DNA from: Deltaproteobacteria bacterium
GTDB lineage: Bacteria; Desulfobacterota; Desulfobaccia; Desulfobaccales; 0-14-0-80-60-11
DNA length: 56,718 nt
Direction of reading: 5' to 3'
Assembly (NCBI GenBank): GCA_016875015.1
Contig: VGSJ01000010.1
Coordinates: 1 to 56,718, forward strand
Positions 44,369 through 52,971 of the stretch are shown piece after piece (position 1 is the first letter of the stretch; the number at the start of each line of letters is the position of its first letter). Below the pieces are notes generated by a model. That model saw only the letters and a list, made by a program, of their open reading frames with translations, searched no databases and was not told where the DNA came from. A program made the translations under genes and the position numbers.

Positions 44369-45373
44369 CTAGGCCCGGTCCGGGCTCAAGGGCCGACAAT
44401 TCCCGGCCACCTGACCGGCATCCGGTCTGTCGGCCTGCCGCCAATCCTCCCCCAATTCCGCCAGGGTCACCCCCGAAACCGGGCCGGTCTGCACCAGCCA
44501 GGTGAGGAAGGCGCGGATCTTAGCAATGAACCGGCTGACCGCGGCCTCGGTGGGAAAAAGTCGGGTGGCCCCGGGTTGGAGCTCGGAGGAGTGGAAAAAC
44601 ATGGTGAGCACCCGGCCGCCGCGGCGGCGGTGGAGGTGGGCCGCCAGTTGCAGGGAAAGCAGAGGATACCAGGCCGGCTGCACCCCCGCGACGCCCCCAT
44701 AGCGGAATAAGCTTCGCAGGCGGTCGCCCCAGATTGGCGGCGCCATGGCGGCCAGGCGCGCCATCAACTCCGGGGTCCCGGCCACCACGGGCACCATGGT
44801 GATGGGGACCTCCAAGAGGGGCTTGCCCTCCGGTCCGGCCTCGCCCAGGAGAAAGGGGTCCGCGGGGGCCAGGAAATAGCGGGGATCGGGGTTTTTGCGG
44901 GTGAGGGGCGCCACGCTGCTGTCCACCTCGATGCCGAACTCCGGCAAGAGGCTGAAGACCCGGGGCCCCGCATCAAACCGCCCCATGCGGAAGGATCGGG
45001 GCGTGACCGCCAGTCCAGCCCGGACCTGGGAGAGCAGGCTGGCGAACTTATCCCGGAGCAGTCCCCGGGGCAGCTTTTCGGAGCCCACCGGTTCGGGGTC
45101 AGGCAGGTCCGAAAAAGGCGGGGTGTTCCAGGGATGCAGATGGACCCCGATCTCCGCCCCGTAGCGGTCCCGCCACTGGGCCAGGACCCGGCAAGCGGCG
45201 GGGTCCCGGGCCACCTGGTAGGTGGCCAGGAGCGTCAGGGGCAAGCCGAAATCCCGGGGAATGAACGCCAGGCGCGAAAGTTCCGCCACGTTGGTCACCC
45301 CCGGGGGAGTGCGGGGATAGCGGCCGAAAAACAGCCCTTCTTCTTCCACGTCGATGGAGATCACCAGTTTCAT
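44369..45373 (-). CDS. polysaccharide-deacetylase-family protein
   Basis: A 334-residue NodB-like protein. It has the catalytic-type Asp pair near the start (VISIDVEEEGLF), the metal-site His pair in IGVHLHPWNTPP and an Arg/Asp region in SFRMGRFDAGPRV, plus MFFHSSELQPG in the C-terminal half, which fits the last His-bearing motif. No signal peptide, so it acts in the cytosol, on sugar-nucleotide- or lipid-linked sugars. It is convergent with the GT2 gene (65 bases between). Confidence 0.82.
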   Translation of the reverse strand: MKLVISIDVEEEGLFFGRYPRTPPGVTNVAELSRLAFIPRDFGLPLTLLATYQVARDPAACRVLAQWRDRYGAEIGVHLHPWNTPPFSDLPDPEPVGSEKLPRGLLRDKFASLLSQVRAGLAVTPRSFRMGRFDAGPRVFSLLPEFGIEVDSSVAPLTRKNPDPRYFLAPADPFLLGEAGPEGKPLLEVPITMVPVVAGTPELMARLAAMAPPIWGDRLRSLFRYGGVAGVQPAWYPLLSLQLAAHLHRRRGGRVLTMFFHSSELQPGATRLFPTEAAVSRFIAKIRAFLTWLVQTGPVSGVTLAELGEDWRQADRPDAGQVAGNCRPLSPDRA

Positions 45374-45655
45374 GGGCCAGATCCACCGGCGGGTCCGATC
45401 AAACTCATCATATGATTGAAGTTAGGTCTCACAATGATGCAGTGACCCTTGCTTAGTTGATCAATGTCTTTATGGACCTTAGTCCCCGCCTGGCGCCCGG
45501 CCACTAGATCCCGATACGGCCTCCCGGTATCCGCCATAAAAATCGCTCTTTGATTACAAATTTATAGCCCCCAGCCCCTGACCTCTTTCTTTACTTGCGG
45601 CGCGCTGATTTTTTTCTTATATTAATATTAAATCCTTAGCAAGCAGAGGCGCCTC
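45374..45655. other. divergent intergenic region before the Tat genes
   Basis: No gene. An AT-rich stretch with TATATTAATATTAA at about 45618-45631 could hold the -10 element for the plus-strand Tat genes; the ATG at 45656 follows AGAGGC. Confidence 0.3.
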
Positions 45656-45934
45656 ATGTTTGGTTATAACATCACCACGTTGATCATTATTCTGGCCATC
45701 GCCCTCTTGCTCTTCGGCCCCCGGCGCCTGCCGGAACTGGGAGACAGCATCGGCAAGGCCATCCGGAGCTTCAAAAAGGCTCACGAGGACCCTGAAAGCG
45801 CCTCGACCCGGGCCGAGATTCCCCCCAGTGCCACTGCGGCGCCGCAAGCCGCCACTTGCCCCCAGTGCCACAAGGAAGTCGGCGGGGACTTTGCCTTCTG
45901 CCCCCATTGCGGCAGCAAGACGAGCAAGGCGTAA
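45656..45934 (+). CDS. tatA: TatA-type translocase protein with C-terminal zinc ribbon
   Basis: TatA oligomers form the path for folded proteins in the Tat system. The 92-residue protein has the N-terminal TM helix (about 7-20), the hinge FGPRRLPELGDSIG and an amphipathic helix (KAIRSFKKAHED). After a Pro/Ala-rich linker comes a CxxC...CxxC zinc ribbon (Cys68, Cys71, Cys82, Cys85) that ordinary TatA lacks. The ribbon is close in sequence to the one in the next protein, so the pair likely arose by duplication. tatC is not in the window. Confidence 0.85.
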   Translation: MFGYNITTLIIILAIALLLFGPRRLPELGDSIGKAIRSFKKAHEDPESASTRAEIPPSATAAPQAATCPQCHKEVGGDFAFCPHCGSKTSKA

Positions 45935-45949
45935 TCAACAGGTTGTCAG

Positions 45950-46831
45950 ATGGGGATCGACCTCGAGACGCTGTTTATCCTCGCCGTCCTGGCATTCATC
46001 CTCTTTGGCCCTGAAAAGCTGCCGGAGTACGCGGCCAAGCTAGGCCGCATGGTGGCCAAGCTGCGCCAGTCCACCGCGGAACTGTCTCAGCACTATCAGA
46101 ATCCTTTCAACTATCCTACCGAACCGACCCCGGAAACGCCGGCGTCGGAGCGCCTGGAGCGGGCCCCGTCGGCGAGTCTCGAACCGGAATCCTTCTGCCC
46201 CTACTGTCAGCAAATCGTCACGAAGGGATTCGTCTTCTGCCCCAAATGCGGCCACCGGCTGCGGGACGATGATTCTATTCAACCATCCCAGCCGTCTGAG
46301 CCGCGCCCGGCAGCCTATCCCCTGATCCGGCCGTTGCGGGATGATGAAATCGACCGCGCCCTGGCGATCATCAACCAGGCCGCCCTGGCTTATCAAGGCG
46401 TGATTCCTGGCGATTGCTGGCACGAGCCTTACATGCCCGAGGCGGAGCTTAGGGCCGAGATCGCCGCTGGGGTCAACTTCTGGGGCTATGAAACCGAGGG
46501 GCGGCTGATGGGAGTGGTCGGACGCCAGGACCTCCAGGGAGTTACCCTCATCCGCCACGCCTATGTGGACCCCGGGGCCCAGCGCCAGGGAGTGGGATCG
46601 AGTCTGTTAAACTATCTCCGCGGTGAAATCCCGGGCCCCGTCCTGGTGGGTACCTGGGCCGCAGCCTGGTGGGCCGTCCGCTTCTATGAGAAACACGGGT
46701 TCAGGCTGCTGCCCCAGGTGGAAAAAGACCAACTCCTCCGCACCTACTGGACCATCTCGCCCCGCCAGGTGGAAACCTCGGTGGTCCTGGCGGATCCCAA
46801 GTGGTTTGCGAGAGGGCCTCAGGCCGGATAA
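45950..46831 (+). CDS. TatA/B-like N-terminus fused to zinc ribbon and GNAT acetyltransferase
   Basis: Domain order in 293 residues: a TM helix (about 6-19), Tat hinge and amphipathic helix (FGPEKLPEYAAKLGRMV), linker, zinc ribbon (Cys83, Cys86, Cys97, Cys100; FCPYCQQIV, FCPKCGHRL) and a GNAT domain (about 122-270) with the acetyl-CoA loop (YVDPGAQRQGVGSSLLNYL) and WAAAWWAVRFYEKHGFRLL. All parts are in one frame without a stop. It begins 15 bases after the TatA-type gene. The fusion would place an acetyltransferase at the membrane; its target is unknown. Confidence 0.85.
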   Translation: MGIDLETLFILAVLAFILFGPEKLPEYAAKLGRMVAKLRQSTAELSQHYQNPFNYPTEPTPETPASERLERAPSASLEPESFCPYCQQIVTKGFVFCPKCGHRLRDDDSIQPSQPSEPRPAAYPLIRPLRDDEIDRALAIINQAALAYQGVIPGDCWHEPYMPEAELRAEIAAGVNFWGYETEGRLMGVVGRQDLQGVTLIRHAYVDPGAQRQGVGSSLLNYLRGEIPGPVLVGTWAAAWWAVRFYEKHGFRLLPQVEKDQLLRTYWTISPRQVETSVVLADPKWFARGPQAG

Positions 46832-46858
46832 TCGGCCGGCGCTGCCGCCTCAAGAAGT

Positions 46859-47509
46859 TCACATGGCCAACTGGGCCTTAAGGCGGGCGGCGATTTCCCG
46901 GCCCGCCGCCTGGGCCTGACCCCAGACTTCCTGGTCTTCCACCCGGCAGAACTTCTCCGGGGTCACCGCGATATCTTCCCCGAAGACCCAGGGGAGGGCG
47001 CTCATGGGGCAGGTCTCGCCGAACCCGCACACCAGACACTCGGGGTTGCCCACCGCCTGCAACTGCCCCAGGACCTCCATGCCTTCCATCTTCAAGGCAT
47101 GGGCGATCTGGGCGTTGGCCTCCGCCACCCCCGGCGCGCCCCGGCCAATGCCCGTGGTGACGACCGCGGCCAGTTTGCCGCGATTGAGGCCGTGCTGGTG
47201 GCGCAGGGAAAACAGGCGTTCCAGAAAGGCTTTGGTGAAGCCGTCCACGGAGCCGTAGGGGCAGTAGCCTCCCACCACCAGGGCTCCAGCGCGGCGGACT
47301 TTTTCGGCCAGTTCGGGAAAGTCGTCTTTCACCTTGCAGACGTTGTCCTCTTTGCACCCCAGGCAGGCGATGCAGGGCCGCACCTTGATGCGGCTGAGCT
47401 TGACGAACTCGGATTTCAGGCCGCTGGCAGCCAGCACCGCCTGGACCAGGCGATCGGTATTGCTATTGTTTATGGGGCTTCCGGAAATTCCTAAGATTTG
47501 GGGATACAT
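46859..47509 (-). CDS. flavodoxin-fold NADPH-dependent FMN reductase-like Fe-S flavoprotein
   Basis: The 216-residue protein starts with the FMN-binding motif (QILGISGSPINNSNTDRL) and has a close Cys cluster (CIACLGCKEDNVC, about 46-58), as in iron-sulfur flavoproteins of anaerobes, where it binds [4Fe-4S]. Further Cys lie at NPECLVCGFGETCP (about 155-168), which could bind a second cluster. It would move electrons between NAD(P)H or ferredoxin and an unknown acceptor. It stands alone, convergent with the Tat/GNAT gene. Confidence 0.85.
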   Translation of the reverse strand: MYPQILGISGSPINNSNTDRLVQAVLAASGLKSEFVKLSRIKVRPCIACLGCKEDNVCKVKDDFPELAEKVRRAGALVVGGYCPYGSVDGFTKAFLERLFSLRHQHGLNRGKLAAVVTTGIGRGAPGVAEANAQIAHALKMEGMEVLGQLQAVGNPECLVCGFGETCPMSALPWVFGEDIAVTPEKFCRVEDQEVWGQAQAAGREIAARLKAQLAM

Positions 47510-47732
47510 GGGTTTCCTCCGTAAGTTAGTGGTCAGTGGTCAGTTGCCGGTTAAAAGATGGCGCGCCGGGACCACCCTCCACCTGCGGGTTGAACCGGGA
47601 ATTATCCTCCGCGATGGCTTCATAATAAGCACTGGCGGGCAAAGGCGCTGTAGTCGGAGCGACGATCCTAGTAAATAATGCAGTTTTCCGGGGAACCGGA
47701 GCGGTTTTTTTACTGACCACTGGCCTCTGCTC

Positions 47733-48062
47733 TACAACTCCACCAGTTCTGAACTCAGGGGATGGCCCATGAACAGGCTGGCCAACTGCTGAAAGCGCGG
47801 CGTCAGGAGGGGCAGGGCCCGCAGGCATCGCCGTCGGCCCCGGGCTGGGTGCAGTTGAGGGCCGCGGCCAAAGCCGGGCCGTCGCGGCCTTACCTCGCGC
47901 CCCCGGGCCCCAGAAACAGATAAGCATGGGCCAGCCGGCCCGCCAGCATGGCGCTTTTCAGATGGGACACGACCCAATCCTGGCCCAGAATCTCCCGGAA
48001 ATACCGGAGGCCGGGCTCCTGGGGGGGGACGAGTTTACTTGCTCTTTCTTGGGGGTTGCCAT
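47733..48062 (-). pseudogene. holB: fragment of DNA polymerase III delta' subunit gene
   Basis: From ATG 48062 the frame reads MATPKKEQVNSSPP, shifts at a run of eight C (about 48021-48028), then reads REILGQDWVVSHLKSAMLAG, RLAHAYLFLGPGG as in HolB. After a second shift come GKAATA (Walker A), ALAAALNCTQPGADGDACG and PCPS, with a TGA where the last zinc-site Cys should be. A third shift gives RFQQLASLFMGHPLSSE. It stops after about 100 residues, so the remaining two thirds are missing. ACTGACCACT-type repeats flank it. Confidence 0.6.
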
Positions 48063-48189
48063 GTTATTGATATTTTTATCCACGGCAATCAACAGTAAAG
48101 TTTTCGTAGCGTTTTACGCACCATTAATCAGAAGATGCGGATTTCATTGGCGCGTAGGACGCGCCCTACAACTGCTTACCCCTTACCCC

Positions 48190-49737
48190 TCACTCCCACT
48201 CAATGGTGCTCGGCGGTTTGGAGGAGATGTCCAGCACCACCCGGTTGACCCGTTTGACCTCATTGATGATGCGGTTGGCAATCCCGGCCAGAAAATCGTG
48301 GGGCAGGCGGCTCCAGTCCGCGGTCATGGCATCGATGGAATCCACGATGCGGAGCGCAATGACGTACTCGTAGGTGCGTTCGTCCCCCATCACCCCCACG
48401 GTGCGGATAGGCAAGAGCACCGCAAAGGCCTGCCAGACCTGGCGATAGAATTCGCTGGCCAGCATCATTTCGGCGACGATGGCGTCGGCCTCCCGGAGGA
48501 TATCCAGTTTGTCGGCGGTGACTTCGCCCAGGATGCGGATGGCCAGCCCCGGTCCGGGAAAGGGGTGGCGCCAGACCAGGCTGTCCGGTAGGCCCAGTTC
48601 CTGGCCCACTTCCCGCACCTCGTCCTTGAACAGCTCGCGTAAGGGCTCCAGCAGCTTTAAGGGCATGATCGTGGGCAGGCCCCCGACGTTGTGGTGGGTC
48701 TTGATGGTGGCCGACGGCCCCTTGAAGGAAACGCTTTCAATAACGTCGGGGTAAAGAGTGCCCTGGGCCAGGTATTTGACCCCGCCCAGCTTCTTGGCTT
48801 CCGCGGCGAAGATGCGGATGAATTCGTGGCCGATGCGGCGCCGCTTCTCCTCCGGGTCGATAATTCCCGCCAGCTGACCCAAGAAGTCCACGGTGGCGTC
48901 CACGTAAACCAGGTTCAGGTGGTGATGCTCCCGGAAGAGGTGAAAGACTTCCTCCGCCTCCCGTTTGCGCAACAGGCCGTTGTTCACGAAGACGCAGGTC
49001 AAACGGTCCCCGATGGCCCGGTGCACCAGCACCGCGGTGACCGAGGAATCCACCCCGCCGGACAGGGCGCAGATGACCTGGCCGCCGCCCACCTGCTGCC
49101 GGATGCTCTCAGTGGCGCTCTCGATGAAAGAGGCCATGGTCCAGAGCGGCTTGAGCCCGCAGATGCGGAACAGGAAATTGCTGAGAATCTCCCTGCCCCG
49201 GGGTGTGTGGTGCACCTCGGGATGAAACTGCACCCCATACAGCCGCCGGCCGGCGTCCCGGATGGCCCCGGTGGGGCAGGAGTCGCTGCGGCCGATGATC
49301 TCGAATCCCGGCGCCAGGCGTTCCACCCGGTCGCCGTGGCTCATCCAGACCTGCTCCTTGGAGTTCAAGCCGTAAAACAGGTCGTCGAAATTGCTGATGG
49401 TGAAGGTTTTGTGCCCGTATTCCCGGGACACCGCCGGGGCCACCTCGCCGCCCAGGAGATGATTGAGGAGCTGGATGCCGTAACAGATGCCCAGGATCGG
49501 CACCCCCAGGCTGAACAGGTCCGGGTCCACGCTGGGGGCGTCCCGGTCATAGACGCTCCGGGGGCCTCCCGACAGGATGATGCCCTGGGGGGCAAACTCC
49601 TTGATGCTCTTAAGGGGCATGATATAAGGGTGGATTTCGCAGTAAACCTTGAGTTCCCGCACCCGCCGGGCAATGAGCTGGGTGTATTGGGAGCCGAAGT
49701 CCAGGATGAGCACTTTTTCCTGATGGAGATCGAGCAT
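48190..49737 (-). CDS. guaA: GMP synthase (glutamine-hydrolysing)
   Basis: GuaA aminates XMP to GMP with glutamine and ATP. The N-terminal class I glutaminase has Cys85 in [22 protein letters not shown] and the His/Glu pair in [10 protein letters not shown]. The ATP-pyrophosphatase domain has [14 protein letters not shown] and FVNNGLLR. The C-terminal dimer domain has [18 protein letters not shown] and ends in [10 protein letters not shown], the canonical C-terminus. ATG 49737 (515 aa) starts just before the conserved [19 protein letters not shown]; a GTG at 49788 is in frame but adds non-conserved residues. guaB is not adjacent. Confidence 0.95.
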   Translation of the reverse strand: MLDLHQEKVLILDFGSQYTQLIARRVRELKVYCEIHPYIMPLKSIKEFAPQGIILSGGPRSVYDRDAPSVDPDLFSLGVPILGICYGIQLLNHLLGGEVAPAVSREYGHKTFTISNFDDLFYGLNSKEQVWMSHGDRVERLAPGFEIIGRSDSCPTGAIRDAGRRLYGVQFHPEVHHTPRGREILSNFLFRICGLKPLWTMASFIESATESIRQQVGGGQVICALSGGVDSSVTAVLVHRAIGDRLTCVFVNNGLLRKREAEEVFHLFREHHHLNLVYVDATVDFLGQLAGIIDPEEKRRRIGHEFIRIFAAEAKKLGGVKYLAQGTLYPDVIESVSFKGPSATIKTHHNVGGLPTIMPLKLLEPLRELFKDEVREVGQELGLPDSLVWRHPFPGPGLAIRILGEVTADKLDILREADAIVAEMMLASEFYRQVWQAFAVLLPIRTVGVMGDERTYEYVIALRIVDSIDAMTADWSRLPHDFLAGIANRIINEVKRVNRVVLDISSKPPSTIEWE

Positions 49738-49907
49738 TTTTATAAGTGGGAGGGGGCGGCCAGACGCGTGCCGGAGGTTGTCAGTCACCCTCGCCTCAAC
49801 CCCTTAATTTTTTTCAATCAATTATAGCGCGGCGCAGCAGAAAAAGCAAAAGGTCTGTGGGGCGGGGTAGTGTCGGGTGCGCCGGGCGCACCCTGGTAAA
49901 CTCAGCT

Positions 49908-50984
49908 TCACAGCCCCAGGGGGGCGAGGTAGCGGCGGTGGATTTCGTCCTGGAGCCAGGCGGGTGAGGCGGCTTCCGGGGCCGCCAGCAGGGTGTTGAG
50001 GCCGGCGGCCATCTCCCGGAGGCGGGCCAGGGCCTGCCGCCGGGCCGCGTCCATAACGCCCCAGTCGCCGGTGGCCAGCAATTGTTGGAAGGCCGGCGAA
50101 AGCTCCGGCAGCAGCGCCGGGAGAAGCCCCGGGCGCCAGGCCAGCATCACCGCCAGGGACGGCAGGCGCTCCTCATTGACGATATAGGCCAGGCGGCCCC
50201 ACTCGTTGACGTCGGCCAGGGCGTCCTTGAGGGTCCGGACCCAGAGTTCCAGCCGGGTTTGGGGAAAGCGTTGCAGCACCGCCGGGAAGGCTTCTCGTAA
50301 GCTGGGCTCCAAGGCTTCGCCCATCTCGTGGCGGATAACCGCTTCCAACTCCCCGGCCAGGAAGGCGTTGAACTGCTCCTGTAGGGCCTCGGGGTCAGAG
50401 AGCAGGTCTTTGAGGGTGAGGTTATAGGCTTTCAGGGCGATTTGCAGGTAGGCGTTGCCCTGCTGGGCGGGGTCGGACAAATGGTCCCAGAGGTAAAAGG
50501 CCAGGGCCTGGCGGCGGGCATAGATCAGGGTCCCCTGGCACAGGGCCGGGGAGGCGTCCAGGTCCCGGGCCAGTTCCGGCCCCAGGACCAGGATGGTTAA
50601 CGCCCCCACCCGCCGCTCCTCCAGGAGTTCACCCAGGAAGAAGGTGGGGGCCAGGCCCCGGCTGAGGCCGGCGCCATACGCCAGCCCCTGGGGCAAGAGG
50701 TGGCGGTTGAGGGTTTCTACCGCAAAGGGGTCGATGGCGGCGGCGCCCCAGGGGAGGGTGCGCCAGGACGCCTCTTCCAGGTCATCCCAGGCACCTTCCC
50801 GCCGGGCGATCCACGCCAGGATCGCTGCCACTTCGGGCTCCCGCCAGGGGGCCAGCCCGTGCTCCCACTTGTAGAGCTGGCGCAGGCGCATCAACAGACC
50901 GCACAGGGAAAAATGCCCGGCCTGCCCGGCGCTGGCGATATCGCAGTTCCGGCGCACTCCCTCAATCAGGGTGGGCGGGATCAT
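49908..50984 (-). CDS. uncharacterised protein (Sfum_1244-like)
   Basis: A 358-residue soluble protein starting VRRNCDIASAGQAGHFSLC, GLLMRLRQLYKWEHGLAPW; mostly helical, few cysteines, no TM. From memory it resembles an uncharacterised family widespread in Desulfobacterota (named after Sfum_1244). Motifs that may matter: NCDI near the start, YKWEHGL and ILVLGPELARDL. It lies 170 bases upstream of the guaA start on the same strand but shows no link to purine synthesis. Function unknown. Confidence 0.7.
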   Translation of the reverse strand: MIPPTLIEGVRRNCDIASAGQAGHFSLCGLLMRLRQLYKWEHGLAPWREPEVAAILAWIARREGAWDDLEEASWRTLPWGAAAIDPFAVETLNRHLLPQGLAYGAGLSRGLAPTFFLGELLEERRVGALTILVLGPELARDLDASPALCQGTLIYARRQALAFYLWDHLSDPAQQGNAYLQIALKAYNLTLKDLLSDPEALQEQFNAFLAGELEAVIRHEMGEALEPSLREAFPAVLQRFPQTRLELWVRTLKDALADVNEWGRLAYIVNEERLPSLAVMLAWRPGLLPALLPELSPAFQQLLATGDWGVMDAARRQALARLREMAAGLNTLLAAPEAASPAWLQDEIHRRYLAPLGL

Positions 50985-51103
50985 GGAACGGAGCTCATTT
51001 TCATCATGGTAGTGTCATGATCCATAATTTGTATGGTATGTAACGATCCCTATCTTGAATAGCGTTTGCTTTAAGTCCCCCTCTTTCAAAGGGGGATTTT
51101 AGG

Positions 51104-51386
51104 CAGCAGTGTCCGGTTAGGAAATTGCATGCGGTGGTTCTGCCCCCCTCACCCCAACCCTCTCCCCCCGAAGCGGGGGGAGAGGGAGTAGAGGAGGTCG
51201 CCGGGCCTAGTAACCATAACGCATTAAATCAGTTCCACTTTTCCCCCTCTCCCCCAATGGGGGAGAGGGCTGGGGTGAGGGGGAAGTATTCTTCTCTGAG
51301 CAAAAAGGGCGTGAGCTAATTTATCCACTGTTGGTCCACGTAGAGCGAGCCTCCTTGATTTGCAAGAACCAAACCGGACACTGCTG
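51104..51386. mobile_element. 283-bp element with 15-bp terminal inverted repeats
   Basis: CAGCAGTGTCCGGTT (51104-51118) is perfectly inverted as AACCGGACACTGCTG (51372-51386). Inside are two G/C-run palindromes (51158-51186 and about 51245-51272) that also mirror each other with flanking CCTCACCCCA. No coding capacity; it looks like a non-autonomous (MITE-like) element. The TGTCCGGTT core also occurs twice near 8281-8314. The rest of 50985-51430 is non-coding, with a C-run/G-run hairpin at about 51076-51098. Confidence 0.55.
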
Positions 51387-51430
51387 GAAAAAACCGCGCC
51401 TACCCCAGCTTTTCTTCCTATAATCACATG

Positions 51431-52744
51431 CTAACAAACCCCCTGGCGTAAATCAATCACTAACGGCGAGGTCTCCTGGGCGCGGTTGAGGGAGCCGGGT
51501 TCCACCAGTTTTACCCGGGGTTGGACGCCGATGCCCTGGGCCAGCTTGTGGGCGATCTCCTGCAGTATCTCCCGCTGCCTGGTCATCTTGTCGAAGAACA
51601 ATTCCTCCCGGACCTCGATCCTGACCTCCAGGTAGTCCAGGTGCCCCTCCCGGCCCACCACCAGTTGATAGGCCGGCTCCTCCCCTTGGATGGCGCTCAA
51701 AACCTGGCCCACCCGGCTGGGGAAGATGTTGGTCCCCTTGACGATGACCACCTCATCGCAGCGGCCCTGGATGCGGCTCATGCGGGCCAGGGTCCGGCCG
51801 CAGGTGCAGGGTTCATAGAACAGGCGCACCAAATCGCCGGTACGGAAGCGCACCAGAGGGGTGGCCTCCCGGGTGAGGGTGTTGATGACCAGTTCCCCCA
51901 GTTCGCCTTCGGGGAGAAGCGCGCCCGTGGCCGGGTCGATGACCTGGGGCAGGAAATGGTCCTCGCTGATGTGCATGCCGCCCAAGGGGTGGGCGGCGCA
52001 CTCCCCGGCCACTCCGGGGCCCATGGCCTCCGACAATGCGTAGTGGTCCAGGGCGGCGCAGAACAGCCGGGTTTCGATTTCAGCCCGCATGGCCTCGGTC
52101 CAGGGCTCCCCGGCCAGCAGCGCCAGTTTGAGGTGGAGGTTCTTGGGGTCCACCCCCAGGGCCTCCATTTCGTCGGCCAGCACCAGGGCGTAGGACGGCG
52201 TGGAGACCAGGACGGTGGTGCGGTAGTCCCGCATCACCTGGACCTGGCGGGCGGTGAAACCGGGGCCGCTGGGGATCACCGAGGCCCCCAGGAGCTCCAC
52301 GCCGTAGTGGATGCCGAAGGCGCTGGTCAAGAGGCTGTAGCTCAAGGTCACCTGGACCACGTCGTCCCGGTCCACCCCCGCGGCGGTGAGGATGCGGGCG
52401 GAGAGCTTGGCCCAGTGGCGCAGGTCCCGGCTGGTGTAGCCCATGACGATGGGGTGGCCGGGGCTGCCGGTGGAGGAGTGGATGCGCACCACCTCCCGCA
52501 GGGGGACCGCAAACATCTCGTAGGGGTAGGCCCGGGCCAGATCGTGGCGGGTGGTAAAGGGCAGGCGGGCCAGGTCCTCCAGGGACTGGCAATCCTCCGG
52601 AAGGAAACCGAGGTCGTCGAACTTCTTCTTGTAAAACGTGACGTTCTTGTAAACCCGGGTGAGGGTGGCCTGGAGCCGCTCCAACTGCATCTGAGCCAAC
52701 TCCTCCCGATCCATCTGCTCCGCATCTTGGTCGAAGATTGCCAT
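51431..52744 (-). CDS. paaK: phenylacetate-CoA ligase family protein
   Basis: PaaK activates phenylacetate or other aryl acids to CoA thioesters with ATP. The 437-residue protein has the family features: N-terminal helices (VYKNVTFYKKKFDDLG), the ATP-binding loop in HSSTGSPGHPIVMGYT, YALSEAMGPGVAGEC, TPLVRFRTGDLVRL (hinge) and a C-terminal domain with GTNIFPSRVGQVL. It follows the liv transporter genes on the same strand, a grouping often seen with catabolism of aromatic amino acids through aryl-pyruvates. The indolepyruvate oxidoreductase genes that usually complete it are not in the window. Confidence 0.9.
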   Translation of the reverse strand: MAIFDQDAEQMDREELAQMQLERLQATLTRVYKNVTFYKKKFDDLGFLPEDCQSLEDLARLPFTTRHDLARAYPYEMFAVPLREVVRIHSSTGSPGHPIVMGYTSRDLRHWAKLSARILTAAGVDRDDVVQVTLSYSLLTSAFGIHYGVELLGASVIPSGPGFTARQVQVMRDYRTTVLVSTPSYALVLADEMEALGVDPKNLHLKLALLAGEPWTEAMRAEIETRLFCAALDHYALSEAMGPGVAGECAAHPLGGMHISEDHFLPQVIDPATGALLPEGELGELVINTLTREATPLVRFRTGDLVRLFYEPCTCGRTLARMSRIQGRCDEVVIVKGTNIFPSRVGQVLSAIQGEEPAYQLVVGREGHLDYLEVRIEVREELFFDKMTRQREILQEIAHKLAQGIGVQPRVKLVEPGSLNRAQETSPLVIDLRQGVC

Positions 52745-52800
52745 TTTCCCCCCTGTTTTGGGTTGTTGGTTGGTAGTTTTTAGTTTTCAGTTTGTGACAT

Positions 52801-52906
52801 TAATACCATGTTCATATTCAGTCGCAACAAACTCTCTGAACGCTGGCGGGCACGGAGGCCCGCCCCACCAATGGGTTTGTTTCATGTGAAAACGAACATG
52901 GTATAA
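52801..52906. mobile_element. 106-bp miniature inverted-repeat element, copy 2
   Basis: TAATACCATGTTC (52801-52813) and GAACATGGTATAA (52894-52906) form the ends. The interior has a GGGCGGGCC-type palindrome (about 52843-52866) and shares GGTTTGTTTCAT with copy 1 near its right end. Same length (106 bp) as copy 1 at 25961-26066. It sits between livG and paaK. Confidence 0.6.
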
Positions 52907-52971
52907 CTCGGGAAAACGCCGGCTGAGTAGGAAAGACCGGATCTGAGCTAACCAAAAACTAAAAACCGTTT

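Noticed and set aside
44213-44710. A 165-codon plus-strand frame after the GT2 gene
   Set aside because: It overlaps the end of the GT2 gene in another frame and then runs antisense to the deacetylase; no motif.
47526-47927. A 133-codon minus-strand frame
   Set aside because: It mixes the shifted holB remnant with repeat DNA; the holB homology lies across several frames, so this frame is not a gene.
51521-52783. A 420-codon plus-strand open frame
   Set aside because: Antisense to paaK, with the same shadow composition and no ribosome binding site or motif.
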